From the NCBI GenBank assembly GCA_934256705.1, contig CAKQPF010000031.1:1-40881 (forward strand): 40,881 nucleotides of DNA. The letters are read 5' to 3'. The position numbers and the translations under genes were made by a program. Positions within the stretch are counted from its first letter, which is position 1. Every line of letters starts with the position of its first letter. This stretch comes from an uncultured Prevotella sp. Lineage in GTDB: Bacteria; Bacteroidota; Bacteroidia; Bacteroidales; Bacteroidaceae. Shown here piece by piece: positions 7,619 to 14,960 of the stretch. The notes beneath the pieces were generated by a model. That model worked only from the letters and a program-made list of their open reading frames with translations, did no database searches and was not told the DNA's origin.

Positions 7619-9877
7619 ATGGAAAACAATACTTTGACACCCAAGCAGGAAATGACTAAGGAGGATATTCTCTTCCAGCAGTTGATTGATGGCTATTTAG
7701 CAAGCAATCACAGGAAGAAAGTAGATATCATCCAGAAGGCATACAACTTCTCAAAAAGGGCACTTGAAGGCGTCAACCGACCTTCGGGAGAACCCTATAT
7801 CATCCATCCTGTGTCTGTAGCGCTCATTGCTTCGCAGGAGATGGGACTCGGTTCCACGTCCATCTGTGCCGCCCTTCTCCATGATGTCATTGAGAATACT
7901 GACTATACTGTCGAGGATATTGATAATGTGTTCGGTAGCAAGATTGCGCAGATCGTTGATGGCCTGACCAAGATTTCCGGTGGTATCTTCGGAGATAAGG
8001 CATCGGAACAGGCGGAGAATTTCAAGAAACTACTCCTCACCATGAGCGATGACATCCGCGTCATACTCATAAAGATTTGCGACAGACTGGACAATATGCG
8101 CACTCTCGACAATCTGCCGGAGAACAAGAGATACAAGGTGGCTGGAGAAACGCTGTATCTTTATGCTCCTCTGGCAAACAGATTGGGACTGAACAAGATA
8201 AAGACCGAACTCGAAGACCTCGCTTTCAAGTATGAACATCCTGATTCCTATGCCAATATAGTTCGAAAATTGGCACATACTCAGGAACAGCGTGATGAGC
8301 TCTTCGAGAAATTTACATCGCCTATACGTCAAGCTCTTGATGCTATGGGATGTAAATATATCATCAAAATGCGTGTGAAGAGCCCTTATTCCATTTGGAA
8401 CAAGATGCGAAATAAGCACGTGTCATTCGATGAAATATATGATATCCTTGCCGTAAGAATCATCTTTACCTCTCCTTCTATCGAAGAAGAGGTAAATGAG
8501 TGTTTCCGTATCTATGTGGCTATCACAAAGCTTTACAAGTCGCATCCTGACCGTTTGCGTGATTGGCTCAGCCATCCTAAGGCGAATGGCTATCAGGCTC
8601 TCCACGTCACCCTCATGAGTAATCAGGGCAGATGGATAGAGGTGCAGATCCGTTCTGACCGCATGGACAAGATTGCAGAGCAGGGATTTGCCGCCCATTG
8701 GAAATATAAGGAGGGCAATGGCGAAGCCAATAATGAGGGAGAACTCAATGACTGGCTCTGCACTATCAAGGAAATCCTTGATGATCCGCAGCCAGATGCT
8801 ATGGATTTCCTCGATGCTATCAAGCTCAATCTCTTTGCTCAGGAGATATTCGTATTCACTCCAAAGGGAGAAATAGTCACGCTTCCTTCCGGAGCTACTG
8901 CGCTCGACTTCGCTTTCCATATCCATACTTTCCTCGGTTCGCATTGCATCGGTGCAAAAGTGAACCATAAACTCGTGCCTCTTAGCCACGTATTGAAGGG
9001 TGGAGACCAGGTGGAAATCATCACAAGTAATTCCCAGCACGTGCAGCCGGAGTGGACTTCGTTTGTCACTACCGCGAAAGCGCGCAGCAAGATACAGGCT
9101 CAGCTGCGCCGTGCCGACCGCGATGTTCAGCAGAAAGGATTGCAGATGCTGCGCGAATGGCTTCAGCAGAATGACCTCAATGTCACTACTTCCATCATCA
9201 AGACACTCTGTGATGCGCACGGTATCGAGCGTCAGGAGCACTTGTATCTTGATGTAGGCAACGGAAACATCAAGCTTGGAGAGAAGGATCTCAACCTTAT
9301 TCTCGGGCTGCAGAAGAAGTCAAAGGGCAAATCCAGTTGGCGTCGCTTCGTGCCTTTCCTCAAGAGCAAGGAAAAGAACGAGGATGTGCATGAGTTTGTC
9401 ACAGTAACCGAAGGCTTTGACAAGGACCGTGCCTGCGTGATCAGTGAGGATAATATCAAGAAGTACATCATGGATCACGACTGTTGTCACCCTATTCCGG
9501 GCGACGACGTGCTCGGATATATTGATTCAAACGACCATATCGAGATCCATCAGCGCTCTTGTCAGGTGGCAAATAAGTTGAGAAATGCTTATGCCCACCG
9601 CATTCTGAGCGTGAAATGGAATATGTGTGCCGACGAGATGCTCTTTGATGCCACCCTGACAATCAAGGGAATAGACCGCAAAGGCTTGATGAAGGATGTC
9701 GCAATGGTTATCTCCGACCAGCTCGATGTCAACATCCATCGTCTTGAGATTTCATCAAATGATGGAATATTCGAGGGAAGGATGGAGCTGAGAGTGCATG
9801 ATCGTGACGAGCTCAATGATATAATCGACGTGCTGAAGCAGGTACCTGACCTGCAGAGCGTAGCAAGAGCATATTGA
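7619..9877 (+). CDS. RelA/SpoT family (p)ppGpp synthetase/hydrolase
   Basis: A full-length 752-residue long RSH protein of the stringent response. Domains in order: HD hydrolase (about 40-200), synthetase (about 245-370, with NGYQALH and QGFAAHWKYK), TGS (about 408-470, from EIFVFTPKGE), a helical/zinc-finger-like region with Cys-Cys at HDCCHP, and a C-terminal ACT domain. Hydrolase ligands His63, His88-Asp89 and Asp155 are present, but the usual E-D pair is Glu92-Asn93. The synthetase RxKD-type loop reads RLRD, closer to bifunctional Rel/SpoT than to monofunctional RelA (ExDD). So it should make (p)ppGpp, while hydrolysis may be weakened. It is followed by a 10-bp stem-loop. Confidence 0.92.
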   Translation: MENNTLTPKQEMTKEDILFQQLIDGYLASNHRKKVDIIQKAYNFSKRALEGVNRPSGEPYIIHPVSVALIASQEMGLGSTSICAALLHDVIENTDYTVEDIDNVFGSKIAQIVDGLTKISGGIFGDKASEQAENFKKLLLTMSDDIRVILIKICDRLDNMRTLDNLPENKRYKVAGETLYLYAPLANRLGLNKIKTELEDLAFKYEHPDSYANIVRKLAHTQEQRDELFEKFTSPIRQALDAMGCKYIIKMRVKSPYSIWNKMRNKHVSFDEIYDILAVRIIFTSPSIEEEVNECFRIYVAITKLYKSHPDRLRDWLSHPKANGYQALHVTLMSNQGRWIEVQIRSDRMDKIAEQGFAAHWKYKEGNGEANNEGELNDWLCTIKEILDDPQPDAMDFLDAIKLNLFAQEIFVFTPKGEIVTLPSGATALDFAFHIHTFLGSHCIGAKVNHKLVPLSHVLKGGDQVEIITSNSQHVQPEWTSFVTTAKARSKIQAQLRRADRDVQQKGLQMLREWLQQNDLNVTTSIIKTLCDAHGIERQEHLYLDVGNGNIKLGEKDLNLILGLQKKSKGKSSWRRFVPFLKSKEKNEDVHEFVTVTEGFDKDRACVISEDNIKKYIMDHDCCHPIPGDDVLGYIDSNDHIEIHQRSCQVANKLRNAYAHRILSVKWNMCADEMLFDATLTIKGIDRKGLMKDVAMVISDQLDVNIHRLEISSNDGIFEGRMELRVHDRDELNDIIDVLKQVPDLQSVARAY

Positions 9878-9883
9878 TTTCCG

Positions 9884-9919
9884 TCGTTGTCTGTAGGCAA
9901 ACAAGTCTCCAGACAACGA
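9884..9919 (+). terminator. Stem-loop after the RelA/SpoT gene
   Basis: TCGTTGTCTG (9884-9893) pairs perfectly with CAGACAACGA (9910-9919) around a 16-base loop, seven bases after the stop codon. No U tract follows. A terminator or 3'-end stabiliser is likely. Confidence 0.6.
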
Positions 9920-9925
9920 TGGCAA

Positions 9926-10115
9926 CCACTGTGTCAGCCGCATCTCTGCCTATTTTCGCAAGCGTTCGCCACTGTGTCAGCCGCGTTACCGGCTGATATT
10001 CCGAAGAATAAGCAATGATTCCAACCGGAGTTAGCCATTCTCCATTCCTCATTCCTCATTCTTCATTTAGCAAGAAGCCACTGTGTCAGCCGCGTTACCG
10101 GCTGATATCCCGAAA
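9926..10115 (+). repeat. Composite REP-like element, tandem copies C, D and E
   Basis: A truncated copy (9926-9942, CCACTGTGTCAGCCGCAT) is followed by two full cores at 9968-10005 and 10077-10115. Each core reads GCCACTGTGTCAGCCG, CGTTAC, CGGCTGATA; the arms TCAGCCG and CGGCTGA pair over 7 bp. Between the full copies lies the tract of CATTCCTCATT and CATTCTTCATTT units. The element fills most of the gap between the RelA/SpoT gene and the pectinesterase gene. Confidence 0.85.
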
Positions 10116-10144
10116 AGACCAAACAACAAAATAACTAACTAACA

Positions 10145-11107
10145 ATGAAGAAAATAGCACTACTACTCATCTCCCTAATCTCCGCAATCAGCATGAATGC
10201 GCAAGTAAGTGACAATCCAGACACCCTCGTGGTGGCAAGGGACGGCACCGGACAGTTCCGTAACATCGACGAAGCTCTTGAAGTTTGTCGCGCTTTCATG
10301 GAGTATCACAAAGTAATCTACGTGAAAAAAGGTGTCTATAAGGAGAAACTCATCCTCCCGTCATGGCTCACCAACGTGGAAATCTGCGGTGAAGACCGTG
10401 ACAACACCATCATAACATACGATGACCACGCCAATATCAAGAGCGACCAGATACACTCCAAAAGCCAGAAAATCGGCACTTTCCGCACATATACCCTGCG
10501 TATTGACGGCTCAGATATCACAATAAAGAATATCACGATAGAGAATAATGCACCACGTCTCGGGCAAGCAGTGGCGCTACATACCGAAGGTAACAGAATA
10601 AAGTTCCTCAATTGCCGTTTCCTTGGTAATCAGGACACTATCTATACCGGACGTGGAGAGACGAAACTGCTCTTTAAGGATTGCTATATTGAAGGCACTA
10701 CGGACTTTATCTTCGGTCCTTCCACAGCGTGGTTTGAGAACTGTGACATCTTCTGCAAGGTAAATTCGTACATCACAGCAGCCTCTACACCGCAGAATGT
10801 GCAGTATGGATATGTCTTTAATAACTGCCATATCACTCTTGCACCGGAGGTTACAAAGATGTGTCTCGGACGTCCATGGCGCTCATATGCACATACCGTC
10901 TTTATGAATTGCGACCTTCCTAAGGGCATTGCTCCTGGAGGATGGAACGATTGGAAGAAAGATACAAACCTTGTGCGCTATGCTGAGTATAACAATAGAG
11001 GCGAAGGAGCCAACACAGACAAGCGCGTGGCATGGGCAAAACAGCTCACCAAGAAAGATGCAAAGCAACTTACGATAGCCAATGTTCTCGGTTCATGGGC
11101 TGAATAA
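10145..11107 (+). CDS. Secreted pectin methylesterase (CE8)
   Basis: A 320-residue carbohydrate esterase family 8 protein that removes methyl groups from homogalacturonan. Residues 1-20 form a signal peptide ending MNAQ, so it is exported to the periplasm or beyond. The right-handed beta-helix carries all family motifs: Gln141 in GQAVAL, GNQDT with the acid/base Asp164, TDFIFG with the nucleophile Asp187, and LGRPW with Arg243. It appears to stand alone, since the next gene is a transporter with its own promoter. The only other pectin gene nearby is the CE12 protein at 16799. No promoter box was recognised; the upstream DNA is the composite repeat. Confidence 0.93.
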   Translation: MKKIALLLISLISAISMNAQVSDNPDTLVVARDGTGQFRNIDEALEVCRAFMEYHKVIYVKKGVYKEKLILPSWLTNVEICGEDRDNTIITYDDHANIKSDQIHSKSQKIGTFRTYTLRIDGSDITIKNITIENNAPRLGQAVALHTEGNRIKFLNCRFLGNQDTIYTGRGETKLLFKDCYIEGTTDFIFGPSTAWFENCDIFCKVNSYITAASTPQNVQYGYVFNNCHITLAPEVTKMCLGRPWRSYAHTVFMNCDLPKGIAPGGWNDWKKDTNLVRYAEYNNRGEGANTDKRVAWAKQLTKKDAKQLTIANVLGSWAE

Positions 11108-11117
11108 GAAATGTCGT

Positions 11118-11218
11118 GCAATGTAAAAGCATAGTTATTGCAATGCAAAAGCTTAGTTATTGCAATGTAAAAGCATAGTTATTGCAATGTAAAAGCATAG
11201 TTATTGCAATGTAAAAGC
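11118..11218 (+). repeat. 22-bp-period tandem repeat, locus 2
   Basis: Four full units start at 11118, 11140, 11162 and 11184, and a partial unit at 11206. Each begins GCAATG, continues with TAAAAGC or CAAAAGC, and ends ATAGTTATT or TTAGTTATT. The copies are nearly identical, more so than at loci 1 and 3. The block begins 10 bases after the pectinesterase stop codon. Confidence 0.9.
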
Positions 11219-11290
11219 GCATGATGTAGTCTGGATTTGCAAGAAAATTCGACTACAAAAAAAATATATTTTGACGATTATAATTCCATA

Positions 11291-11390
11291 ATTCCACCAC
11301 GTAATGTTAACTATTTGATATTCTGATAGATATATGTGGTGGAATTTGCGGTGGAATATGGGTGGAATTATGTAAAGTTCCACCCATATT
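11291..11390. repeat. Cluster of GTGGAAT motifs with two inverted repeats
   Basis: ATTCCACCAC (11291-11300) pairs with GTGGTGGAAT (11336-11345). AATATGGGTGGAA (11355-11367) pairs over 13 bp with TTCCACCCATATT (11378-11390) around a 10-base loop. Between and within them GGTGGAAT-like motifs recur three times within 30 bases. Purpose unknown; a regulator-binding array or alternative RNA hairpins are possible. Confidence 0.65.
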
Positions 11391-11634
11391 TCTATCTGTG
11401 TATCGCTGTGCTATTTCATTGACTGCTAATGTATTATTGTTGTAAAAACGGAGTTTTGGGAGTCTAAACCACTTGTTTCGTTTTGTTGGTGGACAGCAAT
11501 AAAAAGAGAAAAAAACGGGTTCAAAAAGAGAAAAAACGGATTGTTTTGGAGAATTCATGTCAGTAATTGCGTGTGTTATTGTCTGTTTTTAGTGGTGTAG
11601 CGACCGGAAATCATGCGTTTTTCTGTGTAATCTT

Positions 11635-11665
11635 TTGGCTGTTAGGGAAATATTTTGTAATTTTG
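11635..11665 (+). promoter_or_regulatory. Promoter for the BASS transporter gene
   Basis: TTG at 11635-11637, a 20-base spacer, and TAATTTTG at 11658-11665 match the Bacteroidota -33/-7 consensus. The predicted leader to the ATG at 11767 is about 97 bases. Confidence 0.7.
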
Positions 11666-11766
11666 CATTTCGAAAGCGATGCTTTTTTTTCCATTTACGC
11701 AAGACACAAACAAAACATAATAAAGTAAGGTGGAAGATTATATTCACCGCCTAAAGGTAAAAAGAT

Positions 11767-12744
11767 ATGTATAAAGCATTATTGAAAGCCAGCCAGTGGT
11801 TGGGCACTTACACAAGTTATTTCATCATAGCCATTGCTGTGATAACGTTTTTCGCTCCAGATTTGTTTGCTTGGGTGAAGGGAACTGTGCAGTCTTGCAT
11901 TTTGGGATTCATCATGCTCACTATGGGACTGACCCTTACCATGCAGGATATGCGCATACTTGCGTCACGTCCACTCGATATTCTCATCGGCACCTGTGCG
12001 CAGTTTTCGCTCATGCCGTTGATAGCATGGTCGCTTACGGTAGGCGTGGGCTATTTCGGAATCGAGGTTCCAAAGCCAATTATTGTGGGAATAATCCTCG
12101 TAGGATGCTGTCCGGGCGGTGTCAGTAGTAACATAATGTCTTATCTGTGCAAGGGCGACGTAGCCTTCTCTGTAGGCATGACCACTGCAAGTACGCTTCT
12201 CGCACCGATTGTCACTCCGCTCCTTATTCTCTTCCTTGCAGGAGAAAAGGTGGAGGTGGATGCGTGGGGAATGTTCTGCAACATCCTTATAGTCACCCTG
12301 TTGCCTGTCACAGTCGGCTTTTTCGCCAATCTCTTCTGGGGAAAGAACGAATCATTCAGAAAGGCACAGAGCGTAATGCCGGCTTTCAGTGTCCTCGGAC
12401 TTGCCTGCATCGTGGGTGGAGTAGTGGCTGCTGTGCATGACAAACTGCTTATGCAGGGCGTGATGTTCTTCTTCCTTGTCTTTGTAGTAGTGCTGTGTCA
12501 TAATACGTTAGGCTATTTCCTCGGATATACAGTGGGTAGGATATTCCACTTCTCCAAGGCGAAGAAGCGCACCGTTTCCATAGAGGTGGGAATGCAGAAT
12601 GCAGGACTTGCCACTGTGCTTTCCTCCACATTCTTTGCCGCTTCATGCCCTTTGGCGGTGATACCATGCGCTGTAAGCTGTGCTTGGCACTCGATATCAG
12701 GAACAATTCTTGCCTCTTGGTTTGCCGCAAGAGACAGGAGATAA
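11767..12744 (+). CDS. Bile acid:sodium symporter (BASS) family transporter
   Basis: A 325-residue polytopic membrane protein with about nine to ten hydrophobic segments. The family signatures are clear: LGFIMLTMGLTLT in the N-terminal half, the GCCPGGVSSN crossover motif (about residues 117-126), and EVGMQNAGLA in the C-terminal half, which form the sodium-binding crossover region. Bacterial members move bile acids or other organic anions such as pantoate with sodium; the substrate here cannot be told from sequence. It is a single-gene unit, with its own promoter upstream and a strong terminator at 12759. Confidence 0.9.
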   Translation: MYKALLKASQWLGTYTSYFIIAIAVITFFAPDLFAWVKGTVQSCILGFIMLTMGLTLTMQDMRILASRPLDILIGTCAQFSLMPLIAWSLTVGVGYFGIEVPKPIIVGIILVGCCPGGVSSNIMSYLCKGDVAFSVGMTTASTLLAPIVTPLLILFLAGEKVEVDAWGMFCNILIVTLLPVTVGFFANLFWGKNESFRKAQSVMPAFSVLGLACIVGGVVAAVHDKLLMQGVMFFFLVFVVVLCHNTLGYFLGYTVGRIFHFSKAKKRTVSIEVGMQNAGLATVLSSTFFAASCPLAVIPCAVSCAWHSISGTILASWFAARDRR

Positions 12745-12758
12745 ACGCAATATCTTAA

Positions 12759-12789
12759 TGCACATTCTGTAATGGAATGTGCGTTTTTT
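12759..12789 (+). terminator. Rho-independent terminator of the BASS gene
   Basis: GCACATTC (12760-12767) pairs with GAATGTGC (12775-12782), followed by G and six T. It sits 15 bases after the stop codon and just before the etfB promoter. Confidence 0.85.
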
Positions 12790-12798
12790 GTTCATTTT

Positions 12799-12830
12799 TT
12801 TGGTGTTACCGATATTTTTGACTACCTTTG
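12799..12830 (+). promoter_or_regulatory. Promoter of the etfB-etfA-acd operon
   Basis: TTTG (12799-12802), a 20-base spacer and TACCTTTG (12823-12830) match the Bacteroidota consensus closely, with the same -7 box as the tRNA-Gln promoter at 40372. The predicted leader to etfB is about 90 bases. Confidence 0.8.
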
Positions 12831-12922
12831 CATCGCTTTATGTGCGCACACGCAAATGTATATGCGTGTGTGTCAATTACCAATGCATATTCAATAACAT
12901 AATAACTAAACAAAACAATTAA

Positions 12923-13804
12923 ATGAGTTTGAAAATTGTCGTACTTGCAAAGCAGGTGCCTGACACTCACAATGTAGGTCCTGATGCAATGACTCCAGAG
13001 GGTACTATCAATCGTGCCGCTCTTCCAGCCATCTTCAATCCAGATGATTTGAACGCTCTTGAGCAGGCGCTGCGTCTCAAGGAGCAATTCCCAGGTTCTG
13101 TTATCTCTGTAGTGACAATGGGTCTGCCAAAGTCTGCAGAGGTTATCCGTGAGGCCCTCTACCGTGGTGCCGATAAGGGATATGTCGTAACAGACCGTCC
13201 GCTCGGTGGCGCTGATACGCTCGCTACAAGTTATACGCTCGCACAAGCTATCAAGAAGATAGGCGATTTCGACATCATCCTCGGCGGTCGTCAGGCTATT
13301 GACGGTGATACCGCACAGGTAGGTCCTCAGATTGCCGAGAAACTTGGACTGACACAGGTGACTTATGCTGAAGAAATCCTTTCCCTCGATGAAGCTGCCA
13401 AGAAGGTGGTAATCCGTCGTCATATTGATGGAGGCGTAGAGACTGTAGAGGCACCGCTCCCTCTCGTGGTGACAGTAAACGGCAGTGCTGCTCCTTGTCG
13501 TCCACGTAATGCGAAGCTTGTGATGAAATACAAGAAGGCAACAGTTCCGGCTGAGCGCAAGCCTGAAGAGGCAGAAGCATGGCAGACTCTTATCGCAAGA
13601 AAGCCATTCCTCGACATCACACAGTGGGGTGCCGCTGACATCGACGCTGATCCGAAGCAAATCGGCAAGGCTGGTTCTCCTACTAATGTGAAGGCTGTCA
13701 AGAATATCGTGTTCAAGGCAAAGGAAAGCCGCACCATGACAGGATCAGATGAGGATATCAACGAACTGATCAAGGAACTTATTAACGAAAAGATTATTGG
13801 CTAA
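12923..13804 (+). CDS. etfB: Electron transfer flavoprotein beta subunit
   Basis: EtfB (293 residues) pairs with EtfA to carry electrons from acyl-CoA dehydrogenases. It has the N-terminal KQVPDT motif, and two segments, DRPLGGADTLATS (91-103) and GRQAIDGDTAQVGPQ (122-136), which closely resemble those of clostridial EtfB proteins that bind FAD in bifurcating complexes. The C-terminus carries the KAGSPT segment. It is the first gene of the operon, with etfA after a 115-base gap and an acyl-CoA dehydrogenase after that. This suggests a dedicated redox partner rather than a general respiratory ETF. Confidence 0.94.
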   Translation: MSLKIVVLAKQVPDTHNVGPDAMTPEGTINRAALPAIFNPDDLNALEQALRLKEQFPGSVISVVTMGLPKSAEVIREALYRGADKGYVVTDRPLGGADTLATSYTLAQAIKKIGDFDIILGGRQAIDGDTAQVGPQIAEKLGLTQVTYAEEILSLDEAAKKVVIRRHIDGGVETVEAPLPLVVTVNGSAAPCRPRNAKLVMKYKKATVPAERKPEEAEAWQTLIARKPFLDITQWGAADIDADPKQIGKAGSPTNVKAVKNIVFKAKESRTMTGSDEDINELIKELINEKIIG

Positions 13805-13919
13805 TATTTAAGGTCGCATGGGACAAAGGACTGGTAAGAAGCTTCGGCTGATTTGACTTATTCGAAATCAAAGCGAAGCAAAATGGTTCTTGTAACCTGA
13901 AACCTTTAAAACGAAATAT

Positions 13920-14960
13920 ATGAACAACGTATTTGTATATTGCGAAATCGAGGGCACAAAGGTAAAGGATGTCGCTCTTGAACTCTTGACAAAGGGTCGC
14001 AAACTCGCCAATACTCTTGGCGTTCAATTGGAATGTATCATCGCTGGTTCCGGTCTCGAAGGCGTAGAGAATCAGGTAATGAAATATGGTGTTGACAAGG
14101 TGCATGTATTTGATGCTGAGGGATTGTTCCCTTATACCTCAAATCCTCATACCGCACTCGTAGTCAACCTCTTCAAGGAAGAGAAGCCGCAGATCTGCCT
14201 TATGGGCGCTACAGTAATCGGACGTGACCTCGGTCCACGTGTGTCTTCTGCACTTTTCAGCGGACTTACCGCTGACTGTACCGAACTGGAAATCGGTGAT
14301 TTCGACATGAAGATGAAGAATGATGAGGGCGTGCTCGAAAATCGTCATTTCGAACGCCAGCTCTATCAGATCCGTCCTGCTTTCGGTGGCAACATCGTTG
14401 CTACTATTGTAAACCCACTCCATCGTCCTCAGATGGCTACAGTGCGTGAGGGCGTGATGAAGATGGAGGTGCTCGACGAGAACTATAAGGCTGAGGTAAT
14501 CCGTCATGATGTGGCTAAATATGTTCCGGAATCAGAGTATGTCGTCAAGGTAATCGACCGTCATGTCGAAGAGGCAAAGCACAATCTCAAGGGCGCAAGC
14601 ATCGTAGTGGCTGGTGGTTACGGCGTAGGTTCAAAGGAAGGTTTCGGCCAGCTCTTTGAGTTTGCAAAGGAAATCCACGCTGAAGTGGGCGCAAGCCGCG
14701 CTGCAGTGGATGCCGGATGGATAGACAATGACCGCCAGATCGGTCAGACAGGTATCACAGTGCATCCAAAGGTGTATATCGCTTGCGGTATATCTGGTCA
14801 GATTCAGCATATCGCAGGTATGCAGGATGCAGGCATTATCATCTCTATCAATAGTGATCCGGAGGCTCCAATCAATGCTATTGCTGACTATGTCATCAAC
14901 GGCACCGTAGAGGAAGTGCTTCCAAAACTCATTAAGTACTACAAGCAGAATAATAAATAA
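13920..14960 (+). CDS. etfA: Electron transfer flavoprotein alpha subunit
   Basis: EtfA (346 residues) supplies the C-terminal FAD domain of the heterodimer. The signature stretch runs from GASRAAVDAGW through QIGQTG, then the phosphate-binding ACGISGQIQH and the ISINSDPEAPI segment, as in all EtfA proteins. The N-terminal domain has GATVIGRDLGPR. Its TAA stop overlaps the ATG of the acyl-CoA dehydrogenase gene by one base, so the two are translationally coupled. Cytosolic, acting with EtfB. Confidence 0.95.
   Translation: MNNVFVYCEIEGTKVKDVALELLTKGRKLANTLGVQLECIIAGSGLEGVENQVMKYGVDKVHVFDAEGLFPYTSNPHTALVVNLFKEEKPQICLMGATVIGRDLGPRVSSALFSGLTADCTELEIGDFDMKMKNDEGVLENRHFERQLYQIRPAFGGNIVATIVNPLHRPQMATVREGVMKMEVLDENYKAEVIRHDVAKYVPESEYVVKVIDRHVEEAKHNLKGASIVVAGGYGVGSKEGFGQLFEFAKEIHAEVGASRAAVDAGWIDNDRQIGQTGITVHPKVYIACGISGQIQHIAGMQDAGIIISINSDPEAPINAIADYVINGTVEEVLPKLIKYYKQNNK

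Larger units (their letters stand above)
11108..11766. other. Non-coding region between pectinesterase and transporter genes
   Basis: This 659-base gap holds the second 22-bp tandem repeat block, a cluster of GGTGGAAT motifs with inverted repeats, and the transporter promoter, each listed separately. Short open frames on the minus strand here (about 60-83 codons) show no recognisable family and are not called. Confidence 0.6.

Noticed and set aside
11307..11558. Small gene on the minus strand (83 codons)
   Set aside because: No recognised domain, it overlaps the GTGGAAT inverted repeats, and there is no promoter; it looks like a chance frame.
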